64,000 bases of DNA from Verrucomicrobiales bacterium. GTDB lineage: Bacteria > Verrucomicrobiota > Verrucomicrobiae > Limisphaerales > UBA1100. Under the pieces are notes generated by a model. The model saw nothing but the letters and a program-made list of their open reading frames with translations. It made no database searches and was not told the origin of the DNA. Position numbers and translations under genes: made by a program. Numbering within the stretch: the stretch's first letter is position 1; each line of letters begins with the position of its first letter. The DNA lies in NCBI GenBank assembly GCA_002721895.1, contig PBLV01000063.1, forward strand, positions 1-64,000, written 5' to 3'. This document shows, in pieces, positions 53,931-64,000 of this stretch.

Positions 53931-56735
53931 TTAGGCGCCTGACCCGTAAATATCAGCGGAGCCGAAGGTCTTTGCTGTGCCCGGCATGCTTTGGTTCCAA
54001 TAAAAGGGATTATGCTCTGGCCACCAGTATGGTTCCTTAAGTAAATTGATCCCAACCGTAAGGCTATGTATGGCTGGCCGAGACTCAAGGTCAAACCAAT
54101 ACATGATGATCTCGTCCTCAGCTACGCCCGTGGTCCAGGTTGTCCTGTATGTTGCTAACGGCTTCGGTAGGTGTGCGTGCCCAGTGGCGTCGTCTGTATT
54201 GGCTTTATAATTTTGGTGACTGAAATTATATTGAGCAGCCCCATGCCCCGCCCAAGTGCCGCTATTGGCCGGAATGGAGACCGCTTCATTAATTACGGGT
54301 ATCTGGGTTATATATAAATTTCCAACACCGACGCCTGACGCGGCTGAATTGCCGGCGCCTATGAATTCTTTGAGTTCTCCAGGATAGTCGCTGAATTTAA
54401 CGTATTCACCTCCGCCGATTATTGGATAATTCTTGATCTCATCGCATAATACGTTATGATCTACGAAAGCGTTGTTTTCTTGATATCTAAATGCGCCATG
54501 CGCGGAGGTGGTAGTATTTGGGCAAGGATATACGTTCCCGGGGAGCTTTGTAAAATGCGTTCCCGAGCTTGTGTTTACGTGCCATGAGTGTGTAGTTATT
54601 CCTCCGTAAAGATCATTATACATCTTAAAAATACCAGTCTGATTCGTGTGCGGGTACCCCGCCCAATTGTCAGGAATATAATTCATTACATTATAATGTC
54701 TGGATAAGTAAATTTTTGCATCCGCAGATCCGAAGCTATATGCCGAAGAACAAGGGCTATTAATCGTTGCTGCAATCCTAGTATTTTTCCCGCATGAATA
54801 ATGCTGAAGAAACTTTGCATCCCCGTGCTGGGCCCCATGCACCTGGTCGACCCCGTAGACATTCTGGGAAGTTAATTGCGAATTTGACATCATGCTTTTC
54901 ATCCAATGCCTGAGTCCCCTACCGTCCCAAAAGCCGTAACTGCCGTTTCCTGCGGTCCTGGCGCCAGTAGTATCGTCTCCTGTCACTTCTGCATAGTTAT
55001 TGGCGTGGTTATTATTCACGACGTAAGGCCCTGGAACTATTCCTGGTATTAATTCTGCGTAAACACCTCCGGCGTTAACTGATGCCATTTTCCACGCCTG
55101 CCAAGGACAGGCGGAGCTCGCCTTGCTGACGTCCCACTTATATGCGGCATCGCTACTAGTTCCCACTACATCAGTGGTACTCGTTGGGGTCACGCCCAGA
55201 TAGTACCAATTTAGGGATTCTACATCATAATGTTCCCAGCTTGTGTCGTGCAAATTTGGATGCGAGCCGGTCAACCATTCGTAATTCTCCCATTGCCCCC
55301 AATTAATAAAACCGGCCTTTTCGGCGGGCACTTCAGCTTTTGTCAACTCTCCACCGCTTTCAAGAGTTGTGCCATCATGGTATACTAGCGTATTTCTGTC
55401 TGCCGTAAGAAGGCCCAGCGACCGGTACCAGCCAGAGTATAGCGGGTCAAAAATTACGGTAGATCCACCGCTAACGCTGCTGCCCGTGGATCCAACTTCA
55501 CAAATTCTGACTATTTGCTGTGGGGCAGCCTTAAAGGCATCATAAGACAACCCAACGTCTGCCGGCGAGAATGCTCGACCATGACCGCCTGCCCCCCACG
55601 AAGTTCCGCCAGCATTGTTGACATACTGTTGCCGTCTATCGTAATAAGAGGTTGTTGTTCCGCAGGAATAATGCCTTAGGTTGCACATAATGTAAGCGCT
55701 ACCGCCCTCCATGACCTCCAGAATTGTCGAAGAGGCATGTTTTGATATAAAACTATTTCCCCTCTGGTTTGCTTGAGAATGTAGTGCAGCTTCCAAATTA
55801 CAAAGTCCCTCCCCGAACATGTGGAGCCTTCCATTGCTAACCCTAAAGTATCTTTGATTTCCGTGTCTGGGCCCATGCGCATAATCCCCCCAAGTAATGC
55901 CGCAAATATAGATCTTGGGTATATCCCTGAACCACATCCGCAGTCCGGAATGGCCGGCAAAATGAACATAAATATCGTTAAGCGCCTCGCAGGGCTCGGC
56001 ACTGATACCCCTACGATCCTTGTATGCGTCAATTGTATAGGTTCCCCTGTTAACGCTTTCACTATTCGGACCGCCTTGGCCTTTGGCGTCTGGTATCCAT
56101 CTAGTCCAGTTATACTTGTCATCAGCGTGCCCTTTTCCCGTATCCCAGACCTTGAGGTCCTCATTGTAACTTCCAACAAATCTATGCTTTGTAATAAAGC
56201 TTATGGTTCTTAGGTTCATATTAGCAACCATGTTGGGCGTAAATTGTCCGAGCTTATCTGCCCTCTCGAAGCAATGCGTAGAGGCAACTATGTCAAACTG
56301 CAACTCCCAGCCTCCCGGTACGTTGTATCTTGCCCAAGTCATGGCTTCATGGAGATTTATAAACGGGCGGTTCAAGACAAACATTGGTACTGGTTGTTCC
56401 ACTGCGACAAAATGGCAAAAGTCGGTGGCCTTAATATCTTCCGCAGTATTTCCTCTACCGGGAAATACTAAGTTCCACGCCTTGTCGTCCCAGTAATCTG
56501 AGGCAGACCTTTCTACCCCAGTTAGATCTGTTAGTGAGGAGCCGCCCCCAACCCAGATTTTTGCACGAGTAACCATTGCTGTCTCTCCGCTAGAATCTGA
56601 GGCAACCATGCCTTCGGAAATTAATCTATTAAGGGGAACCTTTTTTGTGGTTCCATCTTCTTGGGCTATCAATAAATAGTCATTAGCCTTAAGTGAGGAG
56701 GCATCTCCCAATTGTCGTATTGTTGTATTCGCCAT
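53931..56735 (-). CDS. large tail fibre / adhesin protein
   Basis: Start MANTTIRQLGDASSLKANDY (ATG at 56735). The opening IRQLGDASSLKANDYLLIAQ then EDGTTKKVPLNRLI is a typical phage tail-fibre N-terminal domain that docks to the virion. The remaining roughly 880 aa are rich in G, N, S, Y and W with many beta-type segments. No enzymatic motif is seen. Probably a receptor-binding or decorative fibre of 934 aa. Confidence 0.7.
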   Translation of the reverse strand: MANTTIRQLGDASSLKANDYLLIAQEDGTTKKVPLNRLISEGMVASDSSGETAMVTRAKIWVGGGSSLTDLTGVERSASDYWDDKAWNLVFPGRGNTAEDIKATDFCHFVAVEQPVPMFVLNRPFINLHEAMTWARYNVPGGWELQFDIVASTHCFERADKLGQFTPNMVANMNLRTISFITKHRFVGSYNEDLKVWDTGKGHADDKYNWTRWIPDAKGQGGPNSESVNRGTYTIDAYKDRRGISAEPCEALNDIYVHFAGHSGLRMWFRDIPKIYICGITWGDYAHGPRHGNQRYFRVSNGRLHMFGEGLCNLEAALHSQANQRGNSFISKHASSTILEVMEGGSAYIMCNLRHYSCGTTTSYYDRRQQYVNNAGGTSWGAGGHGRAFSPADVGLSYDAFKAAPQQIVRICEVGSTGSSVSGGSTVIFDPLYSGWYRSLGLLTADRNTLVYHDGTTLESGGELTKAEVPAEKAGFINWGQWENYEWLTGSHPNLHDTSWEHYDVESLNWYYLGVTPTSTTDVVGTSSDAAYKWDVSKASSACPWQAWKMASVNAGGVYAELIPGIVPGPYVVNNNHANNYAEVTGDDTTGARTAGNGSYGFWDGRGLRHWMKSMMSNSQLTSQNVYGVDQVHGAQHGDAKFLQHYSCGKNTRIAATINSPCSSAYSFGSADAKIYLSRHYNVMNYIPDNWAGYPHTNQTGIFKMYNDLYGGITTHSWHVNTSSGTHFTKLPGNVYPCPNTTTSAHGAFRYQENNAFVDHNVLCDEIKNYPIIGGGEYVKFSDYPGELKEFIGAGNSAASGVGVGNLYITQIPVINEAVSIPANSGTWAGHGAAQYNFSHQNYKANTDDATGHAHLPKPLATYRTTWTTGVAEDEIIMYWFDLESRPAIHSLTVGINLLKEPYWWPEHNPFYWNQSMPGTAKTFGSADIYGSGA

Positions 56736-56822
56736 GGTGAGTTCTTTACTATAAATAATACACTTAAAATAAATAAAGATCAAAAAATATTTACCTACCC
56801 CGGTTTAAGTGTAAAGGTATCT

Positions 56823-59213
56823 ATGCCAAAGAAATTTACAGACCTGATTGATCGCGTAGCTGACTTTAAATCATTCGTTGATGAAAACGGAGATCTTATT
56901 TTTAAAAACAACAGCTCCCTTATTGAATCTGGGGACTTAGATGGAGGAACCTTTTCACTTAACCGAGCATACCTGCTGGCTAAAACGGAATCGATAAGAA
57001 ATTTCTATCCTCGAAGTCTTAATCATATATTGACAACTTATAGCGAATCCTCTGGCAGTAGTGGCTCAGGCAGTAGCGGCAACACTACTCCCTCCGGCAA
57101 TTCAAAAAAAGCCACATCTACCGGGAACGCAGGAATCGGAACTCCGTATAGCGGAAACAATGATGACGCCACTGCCGCAGGTACTGGAAGCGTTAACACC
57201 AATACTACCGAAGGTAAAAAAAAGATAGAAGTCTCCGATCCTTCAAATTTTCAAGTTGGAGATGTTATAATCGTCGGAGATGATCATTCTGCTAAAATAG
57301 AAACTGTAACAATAATCGCAATTGACGGCGACACTGTAACTGTCGACCCTCCCTTTGAAAACGACCACACCGGAAAGCCAATTAAGAAAAAAGGTAATTC
57401 CTCCAATGACTGGTATCAGAATGATGTATGGGGGTGGTACTGGGTTGATTCCTCTGGGGATTGGATTTATAGTAATAAATATAGCACCTGGATTTTTGTC
57501 GGTCGCCTTACGGAAAAGGGAGGTAAGACTTGGGGTTGGTGTTTTATCTCTGGAAATGGAGGAGGAGAGTGGGTTAACGTTGCCGGAGGGGCGCTAGTTA
57601 AAACAAATGGCTCAAGCTTTACCGGAAGTGATGCCGGAACAACGGGTCTGGGAGGAGATAAAACTTCTAGCTTTAATAGCTTTAAAAGTCAGTCCACCTC
57701 TACCGGCGGAGGCTCTGGCGTTGATTCGTCTTCTATTCCCTCTGGATTAGAGGGTAATGATCTTGGGTCTGGGACCGATAATGGAACTAAAACCTTCAGC
57801 AGTCTTTTGGGCTGGTTTATATGGGATGGGTTCTCGAAGAGGGTTTGGTCTATAAAGTTTGGAGGATGGTTAATTTTCGGGGACGAAGATGATCCTGGTG
57901 TATTTGATCCATACGATCTGAAGGACACTACCGTCTGTAAATTTTATCCGCCTGGGGGCCCAGAGAAAACTTGCACTTTGACTAAAAACCCATTAGCCCT
58001 AAAGGACGATAGCGATGATGATATCAGTGTAGTCGATAACACGGGAAGTGTGAATCCGACTCAAGAAGTCAGCGTTACATCTGAACCTCCTGCCGAAACA
58101 ACCGTGGCGCTCCCGAATGGCTGGCATCACAGTGATCATTTTGGATTTTATTATGACTCGCACCCTTGGATATATTCTGATAGATTCGACGGATGGTTTT
58201 GGGTAAAAGAGCTCGGTGCAGACGGCAAAGGTAATCTTGGCTGGGTATTTTATGAGGCTAATAAGACCTGGTACTGGCTGAATTCACCGCATTTATTTAG
58301 GGCGAGTTCCACGCCTAATGATATATTTAATCCTGGAGACGCAGACGACGATTCGGGCGCTAACGTAGGCCAAAGTCCTGGCGAGCAAGATAGCAAGGAT
58401 GGCGTGGACGTCGGAACTACTTTTCCAATCTTTGAAACTGACGATACCTTCGGCCTTTGTATCGCTTACTCGAATAATATTCCTATATATAATGGATGGT
58501 TCTACAGTATAAGATTCGGTTGGGTTTGGGGTAACTCTAATATCAATTGGTTTTATGTTAGTAAGTTTAAGGACTGGTTTTACTTTGGAAGCATTCTGTC
58601 GGAATCTGCCGGAGACGGATGGGTTTATTCCCAAGGGAAGGGCGGCTGGTTTTGGAATACATTTGGAGTCCTCACTAGCGAACAAGGATTTAACTATTTA
58701 CAGACGGGAGATGGAGGGCAAAATAGTACCGCCCCAGTTGGAGGCTCTTCTCCTCCTGATGGCAGCACTCCAAGCGGATCTGGAGGAAGCGTTCCCGATG
58801 TAACGGAAGAGCAATCTTCATTATCTTTACGAATCGCAACCGACACGCAGACAGAAGTACTAACCTGGAAAACAATCACCGACGCAGATGGGTCAATCGA
58901 GGTTCCTGATACAGTTTCAATTACCGGCGGCGACACCATTGTTACTGACCCATATAATGCAACATTAGCCTCGTGGGACTCTACTAGGGTCCTCTCTGAG
59001 GCAGATGTAGGCATCGTTTATGATGCCTTTATGTCTCCACATGGATTTGTGAACACTAATAGCCCAGACGGTGGATGGTGGGTTGGTAAAACCTGGGGAG
59101 ACTTAGAGTCTGCCCTAATAAACACTCATAACGTTAACGGCGATTGGAGATATATGAATAGCGGCGACAATATTGTTGTCGAAACCGACGAAGGTCAACA
59201 AATTAATTTATAA
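56823..59213 (+). CDS. plus-strand tail/adhesin protein with W-rich modules
   Basis: Start MPKKFTDLIDRVADFKSFVD with AAAGG upstream; the frame extends to a TTG at 56712. The 796-aa protein has S/G/T-rich linkers and repeated tryptophan modules (NDWYQNDVWGWYWVDSSGDW, NGWHHSDHFGFYYDSHPWIY, GWFYSIRFGWVWGNSNINWF, then FKDWFYFGSILS). These resemble the modules in the lipoprotein at 39039-39671. It is transcribed divergently from the large fibre gene. It is probably a virion or surface adhesin. Confidence 0.65.
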   Translation: MPKKFTDLIDRVADFKSFVDENGDLIFKNNSSLIESGDLDGGTFSLNRAYLLAKTESIRNFYPRSLNHILTTYSESSGSSGSGSSGNTTPSGNSKKATSTGNAGIGTPYSGNNDDATAAGTGSVNTNTTEGKKKIEVSDPSNFQVGDVIIVGDDHSAKIETVTIIAIDGDTVTVDPPFENDHTGKPIKKKGNSSNDWYQNDVWGWYWVDSSGDWIYSNKYSTWIFVGRLTEKGGKTWGWCFISGNGGGEWVNVAGGALVKTNGSSFTGSDAGTTGLGGDKTSSFNSFKSQSTSTGGGSGVDSSSIPSGLEGNDLGSGTDNGTKTFSSLLGWFIWDGFSKRVWSIKFGGWLIFGDEDDPGVFDPYDLKDTTVCKFYPPGGPEKTCTLTKNPLALKDDSDDDISVVDNTGSVNPTQEVSVTSEPPAETTVALPNGWHHSDHFGFYYDSHPWIYSDRFDGWFWVKELGADGKGNLGWVFYEANKTWYWLNSPHLFRASSTPNDIFNPGDADDDSGANVGQSPGEQDSKDGVDVGTTFPIFETDDTFGLCIAYSNNIPIYNGWFYSIRFGWVWGNSNINWFYVSKFKDWFYFGSILSESAGDGWVYSQGKGGWFWNTFGVLTSEQGFNYLQTGDGGQNSTAPVGGSSPPDGSTPSGSGGSVPDVTEEQSSLSLRIATDTQTEVLTWKTITDADGSIEVPDTVSITGGDTIVTDPYNATLASWDSTRVLSEADVGIVYDAFMSPHGFVNTNSPDGGWWVGKTWGDLESALINTHNVNGDWRYMNSGDNIVVETDEGQQINL

Positions 59214-59222
59214 ACTATTAAA

Positions 59223-61391
59223 TTAATATTTATATGGGTCTTGTTTACCCTTTAGTTCTTCTATCTCAGACTTGAGTTCTTTTATTGCTTCTACTAATAG
59301 GGGAACTACTTTTTGATAGTCTACCATCTTGTAGTCTGAATTGGGAAGACCTTTAACGACCTGTGGGAGCACTTTTTCTAGCGATTGGGCCGAAAGGCCT
59401 ACCTGTTCCTCACCTGTGATGCCTACCTCTTTAGCGGCGTCATTCCAGTCGAATGAGAAGCCTTCGAGCGAAGCGACCTTGTCGAGTGCGTTGTCAATTT
59501 TATTGGTGTTAGTTTTTAGCCTATCATCCGAAGCATTATTCATGGCCACTACGTCGCCATCGGCGATTATGCTTTGCCCGTCGCCATTTTTGCCGTGGAC
59601 CATTAGTATGGCATTGGTCCCGTTGCCTGTTGTGGTGCCAATAGCGAGCGATGTTTCGCTGAAGTCAACATTTAAAGTCTGTGTGTGTGTTCCGGTCAAT
59701 GTCTCGAGGGAGCCAGTCAAGCCCGTTCCTGCAGTAATGTTTACTCCGGTAATGTCTCCACTGCCCCCGACGCTGGCGGTTGCAGAGGTTATGGACGTTA
59801 TGTGCCCATAGGTGTCTACGGAAATATCCTGTATGAAGGTATTGCCGGAATTATTTACGCTTGCCTGGGTGCTGGTATCTGCGTGAGTTAATGTTCCAGA
59901 ATCAGTTATAGTTCCACCTGCTAAACCACTCCCTGCGACAACTGAAGTTACCGTTCCTGTGTTTGTTGTATAACCCTTGCCATTCGTCAACTGATTATTG
60001 TTAGTTGGAATAGTTGTAGAGTTAAATGCATTAGAACCAAATGTAAATGTTTTATTTGCGGCTCCATTTACAGAAAATGTAAGAGTATTGCCGTTTTTAG
60101 TTATGCCATCTAGATAATAATTTGCGCTAGTGGTACCAGCAGCGTCGTCTCGCCAGGCTGGATTGCCACTGCCGTCTGTTTTCCAGACCTTATTGGCTAC
60201 ATTGCCAGGCGCAGATACAAAACCATCTGTATTTTTACTGTTCGTTGCTACATTATTTGTATTGAGAACCTCATAAAAATTATTTCCACCGTTAGTGGAA
60301 GACTTAACTTTTCCGTCGGTGGAATCCAGAAATAATACTGCATTTTGAGCTTGAAGGCGTAATCGCCCATACTCGCCTGCGCTTCGGTCATACGACATCA
60401 CGTAGCCGATGTCAGATGAGACCCCAATTTCAAGGGCTCTGCCGAGAGAATTGGAGCCTGCTGTCCCGAACGGAATATTATTCCAGGCCGCTCCGTCTGT
60501 GGTTTGGGGTCCAGTAAACCAGCCGGTTGCCCTGATTTGGTTACTGCACGTAACGTTTCCGGCGACATGCAATCGTGAGGATGGCGAGCCAGTCCCGATT
60601 CCGACGTCGCCGCCGGACTCAATAGTTATGCGGTCTGCGCCATTGGTGCGCAAGCCCATCGCGTTAGTGGCATTGTAGTATGTTACTCTCCCAATAGACT
60701 TGTTGTCTGGGTCACCAAGTAACAGGGAGGCATTCTTCGTGTTATGGCTTGTTATGCCAACGTAAGCGTGGTCATTAGTCTCTTGAACTGTAAGCCGATA
60801 TGCCGGATCGCTCGTTCCGACTCCGACTTTCTTATTAAATGACCATGCATTGGGGGTGGCCTTATATATTAAAGACGCATCTGCACCATCCACGGTTAGG
60901 CCTGCTCCATCAGCGGCTGCTGCATTGGACGCTCCTGATGCTACTGTAATATTTAAATCTTCTACATCAAGTGTTGCTGTGTTTAAAGTTGTGGTCGTTC
61001 CATTAATAGTGAGGTTGCCAGAGACCGTAAGGTTATTGTGGAAACGAGCGTTGCCTGATCCGTCGATTACAAATCGGGTTCCGTCTCCAGAGGCGCTATA
61101 GTCTGTCACTACGAATTTTCCCCCTCCTACTGAATTGGCGTTACTAGAAGAATATACCCCCCAATCTCTCCCTCCAACATGTGTATTATCAAGTCTTATT
61201 TGGGCGTCTGAGCCATCAAACTGTAAATGTAATCCTGTAGACGGCGTATCAATGGTCCCGATTGCAATGCCGTCCGGAAAACTGCCGGGGCCTTCGGATG
61301 TAATAGACATGGGGTTGCTAGCATTACCGAAAGAGACCTCGTCTGATACGCTGTCGAATTTAAAAAGATTTTGAAAGTTTATTGAGCTCAT
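59223..61391 (-). CDS. tail fibre with C-terminal S74 intramolecular chaperone
   Basis: The 722-aa protein has N-terminal beta repeats with VGVGTSDPAYRLTVQ and VGIGTGSPSSRLHVAG fibre motifs. From about residue 625 it has an endosialidase-type autoprocessing domain: NNASDDRLKTNTNKIDNALD (cleavage Ser in SDDR), GLSAQSLEKVLPQVV and YKMVDYQKVVPLLVEAIKEL. The chaperone trimerises the fibre and then cuts itself off. Confidence 0.9.
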   Translation of the reverse strand: MSSINFQNLFKFDSVSDEVSFGNASNPMSITSEGPGSFPDGIAIGTIDTPSTGLHLQFDGSDAQIRLDNTHVGGRDWGVYSSSNANSVGGGKFVVTDYSASGDGTRFVIDGSGNARFHNNLTVSGNLTINGTTTTLNTATLDVEDLNITVASGASNAAAADGAGLTVDGADASLIYKATPNAWSFNKKVGVGTSDPAYRLTVQETNDHAYVGITSHNTKNASLLLGDPDNKSIGRVTYYNATNAMGLRTNGADRITIESGGDVGIGTGSPSSRLHVAGNVTCSNQIRATGWFTGPQTTDGAAWNNIPFGTAGSNSLGRALEIGVSSDIGYVMSYDRSAGEYGRLRLQAQNAVLFLDSTDGKVKSSTNGGNNFYEVLNTNNVATNSKNTDGFVSAPGNVANKVWKTDGSGNPAWRDDAAGTTSANYYLDGITKNGNTLTFSVNGAANKTFTFGSNAFNSTTIPTNNNQLTNGKGYTTNTGTVTSVVAGSGLAGGTITDSGTLTHADTSTQASVNNSGNTFIQDISVDTYGHITSITSATASVGGSGDITGVNITAGTGLTGSLETLTGTHTQTLNVDFSETSLAIGTTTGNGTNAILMVHGKNGDGQSIIADGDVVAMNNASDDRLKTNTNKIDNALDKVASLEGFSFDWNDAAKEVGITGEEQVGLSAQSLEKVLPQVVKGLPNSDYKMVDYQKVVPLLVEAIKELKSEIEELKGKQDPYKY

Positions 61392-61404
61392 GTTGTTTTT
61401 TCTG

Positions 61405-64000
61405 TTATGGGCCGCTTACCAATACAAATTGCGGAGGCATCGTGTCGTGGGGCGTATTGCCGGAGACTTCTAAATGCACGTAAAATTTAGCGTGAGGGGT
61501 ACCGCCTGAATCAATGATGGGGGCCGGTAAAGTTATCGGATATCTCACAATAGCGAAATCGTATGGGGAGGATCCATCCTTCAATGGTCCTGCATGGTCA
61601 AATGAATCTGAAACATAGGACGTTACTTCCCCTAAGGTAAGGACTCCTGTTGCTGCTTCCATTAGGGGTTCTCTATACGTGTCAGGTGGGTTGTTGCCCT
61701 GTTCTCCATCGCTCTCAAAGTAAAGAAATGATTCATCTATGATTGATCCTCTATTAATTGTTCTTGCGGAATAACTGCCATGATCGTGCCTTGTCCCGAC
61801 AATTCTAAGTCTGTAATGTGTTCCGAGCAGATCATTATCAAATATCAAATGAAAATAATACGTTCCTCCTGAGGGTTGCTCAAAATAGTGAACCCCGGAG
61901 TATTCTTTCTTTGCTGAAGAGCTATAGTCCAGGGTGAGTATCGTGGCGCCCGCTCCGTGTTGTGTCGCCTCGCTCGGAAGATAACCTGTCGTTTTAACGG
62001 CTCCACTAAAAATAGAATCTCCGTTATCCTTAAACCGCACCGGAACCTTCCATTGTGTATCTCCATTATCGTCTTCGTACTGATGGTAAATATTAAGACC
62101 TCCTCCGCCGAGCCCGCCGCCGAAATCAGTTTCGTCCGCACCGAACCCGATGTGCCAGGTTCCGTCAACATTGGTTCGATTGCCTCCTCCCGTATGCTTG
62201 AACTTAATGTTCGAACCGAGGTTGGCGTTCCCTCCTTCTAGTAAAAGTTGAGCACTATTGCTTCTCGAAATTTCAACACGATCCGGGTGGAGCGCCATAC
62301 TTACGTGCCCGGTAGTATTGAAGACCGAGTCAATTGTTGTGGAGCCTTGGGCTACGTTATAAAAATAAGTTGCGCCCTCTGAAAGGTCAAATTTCATTCC
62401 GGCGGTTCCTCTGCTGGAGTCGGTATAGCTATATTTAAATCCGTCCTGATCTGTACTAGCTTTAAAGCCGCTACCTAAATATAAATCGCCACTACTATAA
62501 GTTGTTCCAATTGATGCGTAGTGGTTTTCGCCTGTAGGGCCGCCCCAAACGATAGATCTTCCTCCGGTCCCGTTGCCCATGTCAAAGGCACCAATGGGGT
62601 TCGAGGTTCCGATTCCGACGTTGCCATCGTGCTTAATATATAACCTGCTATGGAAACCTCCATTCAAATCACGATTTTTGAAATCTAGGTTTGATGCGTA
62701 AGTCCGATTCGTTGTTGCCGTATTGCTTTGAACAATATCAAAAGTAGAACCCAAGACCGTGCCGTTCGCACTATCTGTTCTTAATCTTATCGAATTGCTA
62801 GAGTTAGAAGCAACCTCTAGCTTTGCTCCTGGCGAATCAGTTCCGATTCCGACTTTGCCAAGAGAGTCGATCCTCATTGATTCTTTCCTTGAGGGGGCGC
62901 CGACGCCGTCCACCATTCCTGGCGATGAATGAAATACGAGAGCGCCTGCGTTAGTCATATCTTCTTCTGCTACAATACCTACGTAACCTAATACGTTTTG
63001 ATTATCAACGTTATTAGGCGTCGTGTCTATGCTTCCGTCTTGGTTGCCGTAAACATTCAGTTGAAGACCTGTGTGGGTTCCTGCCACAATGCCACCGCTG
63101 TAGCCATTTCTAAAGGAGCCTGTTACATTTGAAATTGTTGGCATGGAGCTGCTGGAGTATGTCGTCGAGTTTGGCGACTCCACCTGTAGTTTTGCCGATG
63201 GCGAATCAGTCCCGATTCCTACACTGTTGTCGGGCTTGATGAACACTCCGCCGTCGCTGTCCGTGTTGGCAGAAAGCCGCAAATTGCCAATGTTACCCTG
63301 AACGGTAAATGTTTTATCCGTACTACTTCCGAAGCCAACATAACCGCGCTCGACGTTGTTGGCATCTCGGTAGCTGATAAAGCCTGTTTGCTTGACGTCG
63401 TCACCACCGTCATTATCCTTTAGGATTAAGATGGGCCCAGTACTTTGGATCGTTGCTGAGCCGCCAATGTGTAAAGCAGTTTCAGGAGAGGATGTCCCGA
63501 TTCCGATTCCGACTTTGCCCGCCACCATCATAGATGTGACGGTGTCTGCAGGCTTTAAATAGTATGGGGAGTACCCAGACTCAGTACCTATCCAGTTAAC
63601 GTTGCGAGACCCATAAAAAGTATCTGCAAAGAGCGCGTCGCCGGGTTCTGTGTTGGGGGTATTGGCGTTCCAATCTGCAATCGTTACTCCTGTGGGTGTA
63701 TTCCAGAATTTATATTCATCGGAATTGCTCCAGTTCACCCCGGTCGCAATTCTTTTGGTACCTGAAGATAGAGAGGTAATCTTTACTCTCACTCCGGCGT
63801 AATTTTTAAGATCTAAATAGACGGGTAACACCGCGACATCATATGCCCCGATATTTACCGTGCTATCGCTAATGTCGCTGTCTCCGGCCTTGGGCAGGCG
63901 AATTCTAAAAGAGCCTGCGTTGGGAACCGAATGTGATTCTAAAATCTTAAGCGCATAGTCCCTGCTGCCGGGGTCATCTAAGTCTCCGCCGCCTGTACTT
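61405..64000 (-). CDS. tail fibre protein, 5' end beyond the window
   Basis: The frame is open to the right edge (GGDLDDPGSRDYALKILESH upstream of VLPVYLDLK), so at least 865 aa are present but the start is outside. It contains many copies of the fibre motif VGIGT(D/S)SP..KL.V, and ends in a beta-rich domain (THYRLRIVGTRHDHGSYSAR, TPHDTMPPQFVLVSGP). No S74 domain; it may pair with the S74 fibre downstream. Confidence 0.8.
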   Translation of the reverse strand, partial: STGGGDLDDPGSRDYALKILESHSVPNAGSFRIRLPKAGDSDISDSTVNIGAYDVAVLPVYLDLKNYAGVRVKITSLSSGTKRIATGVNWSNSDEYKFWNTPTGVTIADWNANTPNTEPGDALFADTFYGSRNVNWIGTESGYSPYYLKPADTVTSMMVAGKVGIGIGTSSPETALHIGGSATIQSTGPILILKDNDGGDDVKQTGFISYRDANNVERGYVGFGSSTDKTFTVQGNIGNLRLSANTDSDGGVFIKPDNSVGIGTDSPSAKLQVESPNSTTYSSSSMPTISNVTGSFRNGYSGGIVAGTHTGLQLNVYGNQDGSIDTTPNNVDNQNVLGYVGIVAEEDMTNAGALVFHSSPGMVDGVGAPSRKESMRIDSLGKVGIGTDSPGAKLEVASNSSNSIRLRTDSANGTVLGSTFDIVQSNTATTNRTYASNLDFKNRDLNGGFHSRLYIKHDGNVGIGTSNPIGAFDMGNGTGGRSIVWGGPTGENHYASIGTTYSSGDLYLGSGFKASTDQDGFKYSYTDSSRGTAGMKFDLSEGATYFYNVAQGSTTIDSVFNTTGHVSMALHPDRVEISRSNSAQLLLEGGNANLGSNIKFKHTGGGNRTNVDGTWHIGFGADETDFGGGLGGGGLNIYHQYEDDNGDTQWKVPVRFKDNGDSIFSGAVKTTGYLPSEATQHGAGATILTLDYSSSAKKEYSGVHYFEQPSGGTYYFHLIFDNDLLGTHYRLRIVGTRHDHGSYSARTINRGSIIDESFLYFESDGEQGNNPPDTYREPLMEAATGVLTLGEVTSYVSDSFDHAGPLKDGSSPYDFAIVRYPITLPAPIIDSGGTPHAKFYVHLEVSGNTPHDTMPPQFVLVSGP

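Noticed and set aside
56712..56822. TTG extension of the plus-strand adhesin gene
   Set aside because: It would overlap the start of the divergent fibre gene and has no ribosome site; the ATG at 56823 has AAAGG upstream. The extension cannot be fully excluded.

Overview
This window is part of a large tailed double-stranded DNA phage genome. The evidence is dense, overlapping small genes almost all on the minus strand, rIIA/rIIB homologues, five tRNA genes with encoded CCA, a tmRNA, dUTPase and dCMP deaminase, an ATP-dependent DNA ligase, and tail-fibre genes at the right end that run off the edge. No terminase, portal, capsid or replicative polymerase gene is visible, so the genome is clearly larger than the window. 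Several lipoproteins and an outer-membrane-type beta-barrel point to a Gram-negative host. Tryptophan-rich GW..Y/W modules in two proteins resemble repeats I associate with marine Verrucomicrobiota; that host assignment is inference.

Layout. 0-9.1 kb: short operons separated by a family of GC-rich palindromic repeats (8 copies), with GP88-like, MutH/Sau3AI-like and DUF932 genes. A 68-nt tRNA-like domain of tmRNA lacking any mRNA-like part lies at 499-566 on the plus strand. A tRNA-like RNA sits behind an orphan promoter near 5.1 kb. 9.2-11.2 kb: an HhH glycosylase-like gene and a roughly 690-nt highly structured non-coding RNA with its own promoter and terminator. 11-27 kb: rIIB, rIIA, a second HhH protein, DNA ligase, a UDG-like protein and many small unknown genes. 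27-29 kb: macro-domain protein and tRNA-Met, -Leu, -Ser and -Thr. 30-34 kb: RuvB-like AAA+ ATPase and an acyl-carrier-domain protein. 34.6-36.1 kb: a RuvC/Nop-type protein with four tandem 89-bp units, each carrying two short variable segments; this looks like a TIGR-Tas RNA-guided system. 36-47 kb: glycosyltransferase-like and AbrB-like proteins, lipoproteins, tRNA-Arg, an outer-membrane barrel, a resolvase-like nuclease, dUTPase, dCMP deaminase and a full tmRNA. 47-53 kb: a metabolic island (UPF0489-like, two 2OG/cupin oxygenase-like proteins, citrate-synthase-like, GNAT, GMP reductase, nucleoside deoxyribosyltransferase-like). 53-64 kb: tail-fibre and adhesin-type proteins.

Regulation. More than thirty promoters share one design: TTGACA/T, a 16-17 bp spacer, CAGTAT/TAGTAT/CATACT, usually followed 6-7 nt later by the start codon. 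Most early mRNAs should therefore be leaderless. Within operons, genes are coupled by ATGA/TAATG overlaps.
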